Below, piece by piece: positions 51,385 to 63,535 of a DNA stretch of 64,000 nt (positions are counted from its first letter, which is position 1; the number at the start of each line of letters is the position of its first letter). The stretch is from Taeniopygia guttata (Eukaryota > Chordata > Aves > Passeriformes > Estrildidae). The translations under genes were made by a program, and so were the position numbers. The notes under the pieces are model-generated. The model made no database searches. It saw nothing but the letters and a program-made list of their open reading frames with translations, and had not been told where the DNA came from. Where the stretch lies: assembly GCF_048771995.1 (NCBI RefSeq), contig NC_133025.1:3658001-3722000 (forward strand). Direction: 5' to 3'.

Positions 51385-51524
51385 ATACCTTGTTGAAGTA
51401 TAGATGTGATCTGGTTCTTCCTTGTGTCAGGAATCATTCTCTCAGGCCCTAAGGGTCACCATGTGCCACCCTGTGCTGCCTCACCTGTATGTTCCTGTGC
51501 CTCATAAATAAAAATTACCATAAA

Positions 51525-51620
51525 AGAGAGACTCTGGATGCTCCATCCCTGGAAGTATTCAAGGCTGATTTTTAGGGGACTTTGGAGAAGGTGTTTTTTC
51601 AAACCATTCTATGAACTCCA
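51525..51620 (+). mobile_element. CR1 LINE 3' fragment
   Basis: CTCCATCCCTGGAAGTATTC followed by AAGGCTGATTTTTAGGGGAC and a terminal CAAACCATTCTATGAACTCC marks the 3' end of a CR1 copy on the plus strand. Confidence 0.75.
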
Positions 51621-53440
51621 CAAGTGTTAACACCTACTTAGGACAACCAAATGCCCTCCAGGCTGTATATGCTCCATCACTCCTGAGTAGAAAAGTGGTA
51701 TATTGGGTCTTGTCCTGCCTAGATCTAAATCTAGGGTGCAGATTTGGCAGGACTAGGCATTTATTCAAACCTAGTCTAGTTCTTGAAATCAAATATCTGG
51801 GTACTGAGTGAAGGGCTGGACAAGAGCTGTGCCCTGAGATAAGGGCTGTCTTTGCCCTGAAGGCAGGAAAACAGCTGCCAAGAAAAGTTCCCTGTAAAGC
51901 TGTGTATGGGTTTTTTATTAATAAATTTAATATCAATTTATTGTTTCAGGGGAAAAAGTAGGAGAAGGAAGTGAAAGGTGTAATTTGACATGATTTTGGG
52001 GAGCACATCTTGGGTGGATGCCTCTTCTGTGATTAGAGGCTTGTCCCACTGTGGCATTTATATCTCTAAAAGCTTGTGGGGAGCTAAAGGGGCCAAAATG
52101 TGCAGCAGAGTGCTGTTCTTCCCAGCTCAGCTGTGTTCTTTGGCTCCTGCTGCTGATTTTCAGCCCTTGCTCTGCTCTCCCCTGGGCTGGCAGAGCCTGT
52201 CAGGCCTTGCTTTGGGCCAGAGCTTTTTGGGGTGCACAGGGATCATCTCCCTTCTCCCAATTGCTCTGTGCTCCAGGCCCTCTCACCAAGGAGGGTGTTC
52301 TCTCATTTTAAGTTTGACTGAGCCACCTGCAATAATATTTTCTGGGTGGACATGCTAAGGTGTGACATGGTGGCCATGCTCATTCATCCCTGAGAGCAGG
52401 GAGGACTCGTGCTCTCTGGGAAATCCAGCAACCACAAGATTTTAATTTTTTTTTTGCCATTTTTTTTATCTCTAGCGACCTGGCTTGTCTCCATGAACCA
52501 GGCAGAGACAAAACACTTGTTTTAGGGTAATGACTGCAGCCTTGCATTGCCCCATAGGGAGTCCTGCAGGGGCTCTGATAACTCCTCCACAGGGGTGGGC
52601 TGAGGTCACACAAAGCCACAACATCAGGGCAGCTCTCCTGCCCTCCCCAGCCATGATAAAACCTTGTCCTTGTGGGAAGAGCACGAGGAGGAAGGTTTTG
52701 CCTCCCTGAGAATGGATTTGGGCAGCGTTTCCAAGGCTGCTCTATAAGAAAATGCCCCCAGTCCAAAAATCTCTTCTATTTTCCATGTGCACCATGGGTT
52801 TGTGTCACACCACCCCCAAGTAAGGGAGGGGAATTAGGTTCCAATGGCATCTCAGGCAGCAGCATCCTTTATTTTTATTTCCATGTGATGCATTTTGTCA
52901 CAGCATCCCAGAGAGGAGAAGCTCCTCGAGGCGGTGCAGCTTTAAAGGTTATACTCGACAGCAGGAACATTTCCCTGCTCCCAGTCAAGTCCCATTTTTA
53001 TTAAAAAAAAAAAAAAAAAAGGAATAAACCCCCAGCTCACTGCTGGCAAACAAGGCGAGAGAACTTGTGATGGCTAAAAAAAAAAAAAAGTATATAAAGG
53101 GCAGAGCAGTCACGCTGGCTGACTCAGCTGTGATTGATGGCTCAGGAATGTGTCTGGGATTAACTAAACACGGGCAAACCTTTACAATGCAACACATTGG
53201 ATGAAGCACCGGCTCACCTGCCTCCGGCTGGGGAGTGACTGCCCTCACCTCATCTTTTTTATCCATCTGTGAGAAAAAAAAAAGATAAAAAGAAACTGCT
53301 ATTTTCAGGAGCTGCTTTGCAAAGGACTCTATTAGGAATTATTTGCAATATTTCCAGGTGTCTAGATGCACTTGTGCAGTTTTGCTGCAAGCGAGACGTC
53401 CCAGGAAGGAATATATTTATGTTGATATATAGCATAAATC
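51621..53440. other. Intergenic, unannotated
   Basis: Contains A-runs at 53002-53020 and 53077-53089 and no recognised gene. Confidence 0.4.
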
Positions 53441-53562
53441 ATCTCCCCTTTTTTCTTTTTTAGACAGAAGTGGAGGTATTGGGGAAGGTTTGAATCCCTA
53501 GGCTTGGGTGCATTTTGTAGACACACAGCCCTCATGGAGGTGGCCAGACATCTGGCTGGGTT
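53441..53562 (+). repeat. Duplicated 120-bp segment, copy 2 (downstream)
   Basis: Second copy of the block at 49421-49540, about 2 kb beyond the PFKFB3 poly(A) site and in the same orientation. The sequence outside the block differs at both ends. Confidence 0.9.
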
Positions 53563-53829
53563 CTGTGTAAATCAGAGTCACTGCTCCGTGCCTAAACTCT
53601 GCCAAAAGTCAGGGTCCCTTCCCCATCCCCAGGGAAGCCCGTGATGCATTCATGGTTAATGGAAAACTGTGTGGATGTGAATATTTTTCCCTCACATTTC
53701 CCTTGTTCGTGTGTCCAGCTGTGTCCTCTTGGAGGCTGAGTGGTGTGGGGGGTAGAAAAAGTGTATCAAAATTGAATTTATTTGTCAGCAATGCTGGAGG
53801 ACACTACATCATGTGGATGGAGGAGTAGT

Positions 53830-53946
53830 GGTAAGAGTCAACACCAAAAGCATTGACATAATCCCATAAACCTGATCTAGCTACAGATGTTGGACAAGAT
53901 AACCCTTAAATGTCCCTTCCAACCCAAACTATCCTATGATTCTATT
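53830..53946 (+). mobile_element. CR1 LINE 3' fragment
   Basis: GTTGGACAAGATAACCCTTA followed by CCCTTCCAACCCAAACTATC and the tail CTATGATTCTATT is the CR1 3' end on the plus strand. Confidence 0.85.
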
Positions 53947-56186
53947 GTTGGAAATTAATTTACAGTGCCTCCATCAAGGTTGGCTTCATCTCTCATGCTC
54001 CCCCCGGGGGTGCCCTGCCCTGTGGTCCACCCCCAGGAGCTGTGCTGCTCTGGGGAGGACATGGGTGTAGCCAGCAGCTCCAGCTCAGCTGATGCTGAGA
54101 TAAATGCCTTGAGATGTCTTCTCTGGATGTTATCTCCCACCATCCTAAGGAAAATCTAATTTACACTGTGACAACTGTTACTGAGTCTGGTGAGCTTCAG
54201 GGCAAGCCAGATAAAGAACCCAGATGATGAATCTGTCTACCCAGCTTCCTGCACACGGAGAATATTCTTTTTCTTGTTGATCTAAGACTCAGATCTAACA
54301 CGACCTGAAGGGACAACATTCAGGATCCCCCAGGCTTTATGAATTGCTTCTCCCTCTAGTAGAAGGTGCAGACTCTGATATTGCACCCACTCCTGGCCAG
54401 ACACCAGCAGACATTATTTGATCTTCACTTTAAGAGGTATCTGAATGCTCTTTGTAGAAGTTAGAGAAGTGGGTGGCAGCAGAGGTTGTGACCAAAAAAT
54501 GCAGCTGAATTAGAGCTACAAAGAGAAGCAGTAATTAAGACCTAACGAATAATTACCATGGGGGAGGACAGCTCAAGAATGAGCACAGCCCCAAATCCAG
54601 ATATTTCTAGCTGCAGCTCAAACCCCACAATTAAGCTGTGATTTTGGTCATTATGAGGAGGTATTTCCAGAGCTGGGTCTTGCCGTTTGCTGCCTTCATC
54701 CACCCAAATGACTGCCTGAGCATCAGCAGAAGGAAAACCCAGCATTTTGATAAATGTCATCCAAACCAGACTGGAGGGCCTGTGTTGGATGCCTCCACCA
54801 AAGCTGGGTGCCAACCTGTGGGCAGAGCTGGAGATGAAGAGAGGAGAAGGATTTCTGGCTAGCAGGGGACGTGTTGCTTTAGAGGTTGGTGGCACATAAA
54901 AATACCAGTGCTCTCTGTTGGGAGCCCCACTGTGCAAATGTCACCTTTCATTTCTCTGGTTCCTGGTCCATCTCTACCCACTCATCACCCCAGGGCACTG
55001 ATCCATCAGTGGCAGAGGGGGACAGGAGGCTGTGGCTCTCACACAGGTACCTGGCCACCCCATGCAGGCTGTCCTTGGGTGTCCCCTCATACTGTCACCT
55101 GCATGTCAGGGTGATGGCACCAGTGCTCATGGCTGATCTCCTCCCTGCCTCTCCCACTGGTGCTGCTGCAGGGACTGTGACTTACCCTGGCACTCCAGAG
55201 CTGCTCTTTTCCCTTTCAGACAGTATTAATGTCACCCTCTCCCATCAGTGACACCACGGTGGTGCCCTGACTCACTCACTCCTCCTGCCAGCTTTGGTTC
55301 ACCCGTGACAACTTCAGATGTGCTCTCCTGCCACACATCCACCTTATTCTCTCTGCCTGCCTCATCCTTCAGCATTGTTCTGGTATTTTGTCCCATTCTT
55401 TCCTATCATCTATTTGGGCACTTTCTCAATGACATCTTTACACCACCATTGCTGTGGATGAGCCCATCTTCTTGAAGTCACTTGGTACAGGGAAGTTATT
55501 ACCTGGCTATAAATTACCCAGCAAGGACTGGCTGCTGTATAAGAAAGGCATAAGAAAATAATAAAAAGTTGATATTCATCATCATTCATTTGTAATAATG
55601 ACTGGGATACCTTTCCAGACTTGTTAACTGGTTTGTGGTGGGTATTTCTGAGCACGGCCACTGCACAGAGACTGATTTAAGCCTCTTTTTTGGCAGTTTT
55701 GCCCGTGATGTCATTTGTTGCAGAGGGGAAAGAAGTCCACCTACATCCCTTAAATAAAATCACTTGCAGGAGACAGTAAACCCTGGAGAGAGATGGGACT
55801 GGGAAGAAAGTGAATTAAGCCAGCAAAGTTGTAATAAAGGGTTTGAAGGACTCATGGTTACAGCTGGCTGAAAATCAAGGATCTTGGTTCACCAGAGATC
55901 TTCTTTTTAAAACGTAAATAAAAATAAAAATACCTTCCTGTCCAAATGGGATGGAAACTGATATTTTTCAAAATTTCTGAAGCTCTTTTTGACCTCATGA
56001 ACTGACATATCATTTTCCCTGTTTTGCCAAAGATGTTTTTAAAGAAGCGTTGGCCTTTTTTGAGAAAAAAACATTCCCTTGTTGGAAAACTCCTGCACTG
56101 GAGTAATGCTGGGGGAAGAAGAACCACTGATGGGAGGATGGGGGTGACATTTTATCACTCATTAATGATGAAATGAGGTTTTCACT
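53947..56186. other. Intergenic, unannotated
   Basis: No gene, RNA or clear repeat recognised. The short frames here lack any family resemblance. Confidence 0.4.
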
Positions 56187-56228
56187 GCCCTTATCTTAGG
56201 GCTGGATGCCCTTATCTTAGGGCTGGAT
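56187..56228. repeat. Perfect 21-bp tandem duplication
   Basis: Two exact copies of GCCCTTATCTTAGGGCTGGA plus T lie side by side. Probably a recent slippage event. Confidence 0.95.
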
Positions 56229-56525
56229 GCTCACCTTGCCCACCCCCAGGCATCTCCTGGGAGACCCAGCAGAGAGGAGCAATCTCAGGAATGCAGATGT
56301 GACCCAGCGTGGTGTCTCTGGCACCTCATTGTCATCCCTGGAAATGCTCTCAGCAGCTCTGTCAGCAGTGCCCCAGACAGGCAGAGAGGCTGGGAGGTCT
56401 AGGCTGGAGCACAAAGCCCACCTGTCTGCCCTTGGTGGTTTAATCACAGGTATTAATTACCTTCCTATCTGCTGAGCTGATCTGAGCCTGTCTGCACCTT
56501 CCTCCCGAAGCCTCTTCTGGCAAAG
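56229..56525. other. Intergenic, unannotated
   Basis: Nothing recognised. Confidence 0.4.
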
Positions 56526-57143
56526 TGTCAGAATCTGTGGGTATTGGTGATTCCGAGATTGTAGAAAGTCTCTGTCTTTCTGCCCCGTTGCCAAAGCAGA
56601 AGCCATAATTCGTCTGTGCTGTTTCAAGGTTGTTTATTCTGTTTATCTCTAACATGTTCTGCTGCCCTGCCGCAGCTCTGTCCTGCAGGGCAGCGTGTGG
56701 GGCTCTGCCCTCAGTGGGATGTTACAAACATTATATACCAAAAACTACGTGTACTATATTTACAATAACGTGCCAATATCTGTCATTTACGTTGAACAGT
56801 GTGTCCCCAGCCTAAACCAACAGAAAAATGCCAACACCACAGTGAAACATGGAGGGCATGAAGAAGGAGGAAAAGGACAAGACACACCCAATTTCCTCCA
56901 TCTTGTCTCCTCTGAACCCCTAATCTAGAAACCTAAAATTTTACTTTTGCACCCGTGTCACACTTAATTCTTACTCTTATCAAATACTCAGAGCTTGTAA
57001 TTCATCCTGTAAGATTGAAAACTCTTTTCCATGGACAGAGATCACAGACAGTGTCTCTGGGGGCTCTGTCCAGGGGGGTTCCTGACCCCTGCCAGGGTCC
57101 CAGACCTGCCAGGGCAGCCAGAGGGAAGCCCTGGATTCCCACA
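56526..57143 (-). mobile_element. Solo LTR of the 618-bp ERVK-like family (copy D), perfect TSD
   Basis: On the plus strand it starts TGTCAGAATC and ends GATTCCCACA, with GCAAAG on both sides (56520-56525 and 57144-57149), an exact 6-bp target duplication. It is 618 bp, like copy B, with the complement of the AATAAA signal near its start. No viral genes are left, so it is a solo LTR formed by recombination of a provirus. It is in direct orientation to copy B, 30 kb upstream. Confidence 0.9.
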
Positions 57144-57149
57144 GCAAAG

Positions 57150-57763
57150 CTCCGCTGCCCTGTGCCATCAGGGCTGCTCCAGGGCCGGGAAGGACAGGCT
57201 GGAGGGTGATTTAGGGCTGTCAAGGTGTCAGCCAGCCCGGGATGGCTTTTTGCCTGGGCTCTGAAGCTGATTTTCCTGCAGAAAGGCTGACTCAGCAGAG
57301 CTGGGAGGGTTAAGCTAAGCCAGGCAATGGCAGGGATGCCACAGGGTGAGCCCAGGCACGTGTTGGGTTTGGCTGATGGACTGCCATTGCCATGGTTTGG
57401 TTTGTGTCTGAGACTGTAATTTGATCATTTGAGCGCTGCAGCTTCTTTAGAGGCCTCTTCAATTTTTTTATTTTTCCCCCAACAAATACAGCCTGGGGAT
57501 CTGCCTCTCAGGTACTTCCCAACAGCAGTGCAATGCATTGCAAAGTATTTCCCTTTCTGGGCACCCTGGAGGTTTGGTTTCTGTGCTAGCCTGGGGGAGA
57601 GGATTTGGTTTCGTGGCTTGCCTTTGGCACAGCCAGGATTTTTGGAAAGTGTGATGTTTGCCAAGAGCATGCAGGAACCTACACAAGCCTAATGTCCAGC
57701 CCATCCACTGGCTGTGACTGGAGTTCTCGTGTCTGTGCATCTCTTGCAGGCTATGGATCAAAG
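57150..57763. other. Intergenic, unannotated
   Basis: Nothing recognised. Confidence 0.4.
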
Positions 57764-57880
57764 CTGTAGAACTGTAGAACATCTCAGGTTGGAAGGGACC
57801 CATGTGGATCATTACATCCAACACCTTGCTCCTCACAGAACGACCTAAAACTGAACCATCAGTGCCAAAAGAAACATCCA
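57764..57880 (-). mobile_element. CR1 LINE 3' fragment
   Basis: TAGAACATCTCAGGTTGGAA, GGGACCCATGTGGATCATTA and CTTGCTCCTCACAGAACGAC are the complement of a CR1 3' end. Confidence 0.85.
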
Positions 57881-60268
57881 TGCCAAAAGAAACACAAGCA
57901 AAAACTAATAAACACCAACTGGCCGGAAAATCAGTGTCAAAGTGCTAAATGAGCACAAGCAAACTGTCCCTGCTCCAAAAGGGGATGTGTTTGCCCCTGT
58001 GCAAAGCTAAAGGGAAATATTAAGCAGCTGCCAAATTCCTCTATTGTTTTGAAGAGCTGATTGAGACAAACAGCTGTGGAATCCATCTCTGGAAGAGGTC
58101 TGGGTCCAGTTTTGAAGGGTGGAGTCCAAGGCCAGGCTGTGTGGGAGATGCACTCCCATTCACAATCCCCTCATGCCTCAACAGGCAATGCCTGATTGAC
58201 ATACCTCTGGATAAGGAAACATTTACTGGGAGGGCTTAGGAACAAATCCACCCAAGGAAATGGACCTAAAGCTGTATCAGAGTCAGGCCTGGTGTCCTTG
58301 GATGAACTGAGTGCGTTTCAGACAGATCCCATCAGCTGCAAGCCTCTCTGGGTTATCATCACGGGGTACAGCATTGAAGCCATCAAAAACTGATGGATTC
58401 CAGGGTGGAAATCCAGTAGCATCCTCTTCTAGGCAATTAACCCAAAGGCCCAAGCAACTATGTGCAAAGAGCAAATTAAATCACTGTGTATTGGTCATGC
58501 CTGCTGTAACTAAATCTGTCAGGGAGGTCATTCCTGGTGCTGGCTGGGATTATTTACAGCCACTGTCTGTAGGAGCTCATCCAAGCAGGCAGGGACCATA
58601 GCAGGGCTGTGGCTGCTGGGAGAAGTCATCTGTGTTTAAGTAAGGCTGGGAATGCAGAGCCATGCAGGATTCTTTTGGGTGAGCTTTTTTTTTTTTCCGA
58701 GATGAAAATGTTGGTTTGTCAAAAATTGAAGCTCTCCTGCATCTACATGCCAGGCTGTGTTTATACTGGCAAACCAGCAGGGTCAGGGCAGGGGTCATCA
58801 GTGGAGTTTTGGTGAGGCCCTGGTGTGTGGCCTGGACTAACCAGGAGCAGTGCAGGGGATGCCAGGGCTCAGGGATGCAGTCACACTCTACCCATCACCC
58901 AATTTGGGTACATGCATCAGCTGGGGGTGTCTATTGTCCAAAGGCACTCTCCCAAAATAAATCAGAGTGCTTAAATCAGCTCCTTATTTGAGGCACACTG
59001 AGAAGGATCTTGACCACAGGTGCAGCCTGTGGACCACAGGGTTGTGTGGGTTGTAACCACAGGGTCTGTGAACACAGCTGAGGGCAGCATTCTGCTGTCA
59101 GGGGGCAATAACCATGATGGATGGACTGGGCAGGACTGGGAGCAGCTGCAGCCACATGAGAATGATGCACGCCATGGCCACACTGTGCACAGCCCCAGGA
59201 AAGCCCCAACACTCAGAGGGAAGCTCCGTCCCCACCATTTGCACATGGAAGGGGAGAGATGTGGGAAAACACCTGGTTTTGCACAGTTTTGGGGTAGAGG
59301 CACAAAATATTTCCCCCTTCAGCTGCCAGCTCTGGTTGTTGAACCACTGGAAGCTGCCCCTTGTGCTGGTGTCTATATGTGTGCAAATCACCCCAAGGCA
59401 GGTTTGGCCTTGATAGACAGCAAAATTGTATCTTTATTATTTCTATTATCAGTGTTGTCTTTGTTACTATCACTGTTGTTGTGTCTGGGAGTGGCATGAG
59501 CTCCTCTGCACATCTTGGGAGCCAGGAGGTCAGAGAGGGATCCAGAGAGTGGATTCAGGATAGATCTGTTGGAGCTCAAACCCTGTGTAAATTAAATTAA
59601 TTTATTTCTGCAAACTGGATCTTACTGTATGAATAGAAGTTAAGGGTTTTAAGGCTTTTGGTCCACTCTGCTAATTACAGTGCAAAGCACTTCATGTACT
59701 TGTTGCCAAGGACCATTTTGAAATCACATAAATATCTCAGAGAATTGCCTAAATCTTCTTCACTCCATTAGCAAATTTGTCCAGGAAGGGTCTGACAGAA
59801 GTGGTGAATTGCCTCATTTCTCACTCTCTGTGATCCCCAGCGGTACTTCAGGGGTTCCTGGAGGGATGAATTTCTGTTAGAGCCTCTAGGAAGAGTCACA
59901 CACCCACCTGGATCCCAGCAGTTTGATTCATGAACCTGTATGGGAAGAGATCAAAACCAGGGCTCAGATGTGGAGCCAGTTCTGCTTTCAAACACAGCCA
60001 GGGCATCTCCCAAAAGAGAGACAAGGTGACAACACATCCTCCCTCCCTGCCCTGGGAGCCAGCACCCCCCTCCTGCCCCATGGCCCCAGTTATGGATTTT
60101 CTGCAGTCCTGAGGCCTGCTATTAGGCAATCCCAAGCAAGAAGTGTTCCCACAGGGCACATCAGCCTCGTGCTCTCGCCTCACTTTGGTCACTGCCCTCC
60201 AGTTCAGGATCTGCTGGGGTTGGGGGATTGCAGCAGAAGGGATGTTGTCTAATGGGGCACATGCTGAC
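57881..60268. other. Intergenic, unannotated
   Basis: No gene or clear repeat recognised. Several short open frames on both strands around 59000-59500 overlap one another and match nothing known. Confidence 0.4.
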
Positions 60269-60545
60269 AGCATCACAGGGTGGTTTGGGCTGGAAGGAAC
60301 CTTCAAGATCATCTTGTTCCACCCCCTGTCATGGGCTGGGACATCTTCCATGAGACCAGGTTGCTCCAAGCCCCATCCAACCTAGCCTTGAACACTTCCA
60401 GGGATGGGGCAGTCTCCGTTTCTCCAGGCAACTTATTCCAGTACCTTACTACTCCTTGAGTAAGGAATTTCTTCATAACATCTAATCCAAATCTTTCCTC
60501 TTTTCGTTTGAAACTGTTCCTCCTTGTCCTATCACTATCTGCTGA
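60269..60545 (-). mobile_element. CR1 LINE 3' fragment
   Basis: ATCACAGGGTGGTTTGGGCT, CCATGAGACCAGGTTGCTCC, AACACTTCCAGGGATGGGGC and CCTTGTCCTATCACTATCTG give the CR1 complement in order. Confidence 0.9.
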
Positions 60546-61239
60546 TGGAGCAGAGGAGTCATAAAGCAGAGGAGAACCTCTAACTGATGTCCAAACTGGA
60601 CATTTACTTCCTTTAGCTTCTTGACATTGCATTTATTAGTGTTGATGCTTTGATTTAAAACCTGTTCCTTGCCTGGCAGGTGCTGCCACTGGCAAAAATT
60701 TGTAGTTGACAGCCAAGTGTTGATTGTTGTACTCCTAACTCTCCAGCAGGTTGGAAAAGGTTAACAGCAACCAGGCTAAGCCATAAAACTGCAGGACTTG
60801 AGGTGCATTTCTGCAGAGGCTGCAGGAGGCAGGCAGGTTGGCTCCTCCCTGGAGCAGCCAGGGGCTGTGAGTGGATATTTCTCTGGTGGATGCAGTCACA
60901 TGTGGCGAGTGGAAGAAGTGACTGAGATTTGCATTTTTTTGCCTGGCGCTGGCTCAGCTGCTCCGGAGTCACTCTGTGTTCACACAGCGGGGAGAGAGGA
61001 AGTGAGGGGGAGGATGTCACCACATGTCACAGGCAGCCTTTTCCAGTAACTGGCGTGTGCCTAAGCAGAGCTCATGTTTAATTTACCAGCAGGCAGATGG
61101 TGGAGAGCTCTCCCACTGCTTGGTCACAGGGCTTGAAGGCTCCTTTTCCTTCTCTGCTGCTGGGAGAGCAGAGACAACCAGCAGCTGGTCTTGTGATCCA
61201 TCCCTACGTGTGGTGAGAGGGTTCCTTCCAGTTTACTCA
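60546..61239. other. Intergenic, unannotated
   Basis: Nothing recognised. Confidence 0.4.
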
Positions 61240-61710
61240 CTGGAGTTGTGACTGAAGGGCATCCTGAGCTGCATCACAGGAAGTGTGGGCAGCAGGTAGA
61301 GGGAGGAGATTCTCCCTCTCTGCCCTGTTGCAGTGAGACCTCACCTGCAGAGCTGCCTCCAGCTCTGGGAGCCCAACAGCAGAAGGATGTGGAGCTGCAG
61401 GAGATGACAGTCCAGAGGAGGCCATGGAGATGCTCCAAGGGCTGGAGCCCCTCTGCTCTGGAGACAGAGCCCCAGGGAGAGCTGGGGAAGAGAAGGCTCC
61501 AAGGATTCCTTAAAACACCTCCCAGTACCTGAAGGGGGGTTTATAAAAAGGAGAGTGTTTTTTTACATAGGCAGATGGTGATAGGACAAGGAGGAAGGGT
61601 TTTAAACTAAAATAGGGGAGATTTAGATTAGACAAAATGAAGAAATTCTTGGCTGAGAAGGTGGTAAGGTGACACAGGTTGCCCAAAGAAGCTGTTGCTG
61701 CCCCACACCT
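61240..61710 (+). mobile_element. CR1 LINE fragment, longer 3' region
   Basis: Plus-strand CR1 landmarks occur in order: GGGCATCCTGAGCTGCATCA, GTGAGACCTCACCTGCAGAG, CCAGAGGAGGCCATGGAGAT, GAGAAGAGAAGGCTCCAAGG modified as GGGAAGAGAAGGCTCC, GGTGATAGGACAAGGAGGAA and ACAGGTTGCCCAAAGAAGCT. The final tail is lost. Confidence 0.9.
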
Positions 61711-63266
61711 CAATTGCATGAGATGGGGGCAGGTGCTTTGGGTTACCTGGACTGGGGCTCCTGGCACAGCTCCTTCTGCCTTTGCTCAGCAGGTGGATGT
61801 CAGAGGTCCCAGACTGACTCCTGACTCCAAGGGCACATGGTTTTATGCACTGGACAGGCTGAGTGGGTGGCCAGGAGATGAGGAAGCAAACAACAACTAT
61901 TGTTTAGGTGCATAATCTAACAAATTCCTTGCCAGCTAGAGTTTGCTTTACAGAACAACCTGGGAACAGAGTTCATTACGTATGAAAAGCTTCTTGATTA
62001 TGAAAATAAAGTCTCAGATAAGTCAAACTTACCTGTCATGAATCAACAACAACAACAGAAAAGAAGGTTTTAGAGAGAAGCAAAACCAACTCTCTGCTGG
62101 GAGAAAAGGCCTGGCTCATAGTCCAGAACTGTGCATCAAGTCCTATCTCATCTTCCAGACAATGCACTGGGTCCTCATCTCCTCCTCCCCTTGCCCACGG
62201 GATGTTTTGACTCCAGCACTGAGCAAAGAGAAAGGCATATGTGACCTAAATCAGGTTTTCCTTCTGCTCACATCCCTGCAGCTGGAGTAAACAGCAGACA
62301 GAGGATGTGACTGAGAGCACATACGGTGCCTTGTCAACGCCTCCTCTGCTCCAGGTCTTCTTCTCCTTTTGCCAGAGGTGAGTTTGACTCACTCTGTATT
62401 TAGGGAGATGCTTCTCCTTTCCCCACACTGCTCATTAAACCTCCCTGATGAGCCGGTCCCCAGCCCACCTCCGCAGCTTTTCCTGTCACACAGAGCAGCA
62501 TTGTCAGACCCTGCCCCACCAGAGGGTTGGGAAAGGACAGGAAAAGCCCCCCTGAGACCGACAAAACAAACACAAAAGGGACTCACTTGATCAGCCTGAG
62601 TGCCAGCCCCACCCTGGGGTGTGGAATAAACACTGGCAGGTATTTATTTACTGCCAGTCAGCATCCAAATATTTGTTTTCTGTGTCACGGGGGCACACAC
62701 TCATTCGTGGATGATGGATTCCTTTGATCCCAGCAAACCTGGGCACACTTTCATCTGCTAAGGTGGGGGAGGAAAGGAGCTGGCAAGATTTGTTATAAGT
62801 ATGTTGGGATTTCTAGCAATTTGACACCTAGGTGCACAAGATTTCTTTTTGGATAGCTGAACTTCTCCTCTGAACCACACATTTGTCTATCCATTTCTAA
62901 TCTTGCACTCAGATTAGGATACTCACATATTCATGTGTGTATGCTGAAGCATTTAAAAGCCACGTATCTCTATCCACCCACATTCACCTACGTATGAGTA
63001 CACAGCTCTGGAAATGATAATCTGGGTGCCTTGGCATTAATAATGCATAAATCAGATGTTTGCAAGAGTGAATGCGTGACAGATGATGCCATTTCAGTCT
63101 TGGCACACACACACATGTTCATCTTTTCTCCATCTGTCTAGTTATGAACATTTAGGTGTGCTTAACATGGGCTTTTATGGGAGTGTTTCTGGGATGAATT
63201 AAGTTAGCACACAGCACTGGTCATCCCAGCCAGAGTAAACCTCAGCAGGAGCAATTAATTAAAAGT
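61711..63266. other. Intergenic, unannotated
   Basis: Nothing recognised. Confidence 0.4.
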
Positions 63267-63535
63267 TACAGAATAGTCTAGGTTGGAAAGGAACTTAAAT
63301 TCCACCTCATTCCAACCCCATTTCCATGGGCAGGGACACCTTCCACTATCCCAGACTGCTCCATCCAACCTGGCCTTGGACACTTCCAGGGATGGGGCAG
63401 CCACAGCTGCTTTGGGCCACCTATGCCAGGGCATTGCCTCTCTCACAGTGGAGAATTTCTCTGTAATATCCAATCTAACCTACTCTCTTTCAGTTAAAAG
63501 CCATTCCCCCTTGACCTGTCACCTTGTTCCCATTC
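63267..63535 (-). mobile_element. CR1 LINE 3' fragment
   Basis: TTACAGAATAGTCTAGGTTG, CCATGGGCAGGGACACCTTC, GGACACTTCCAGGGATGGGG and CATTCCCCCTTGACCTGTCA give the CR1 complement. Confidence 0.9.

Larger units (their letters stand above)
48623..51400 (+). other. PFKFB3: PFKFB3 3' UTR
   Basis: About 2.8 kb from the stop codon to the AATAAA at 51379-51384, with cleavage expected near 51400. It contains AU-rich elements (the nonamer TTATTTATT at 51186-51194 and single ATTTA motifs near 50055 and 51149), T-runs, a TATA dinucleotide tract near 50766 and one copy of a duplicated 120-bp segment. Mammalian inducible PFKFB3 mRNA also has AU-rich elements in a long 3' UTR. Confidence 0.8.
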
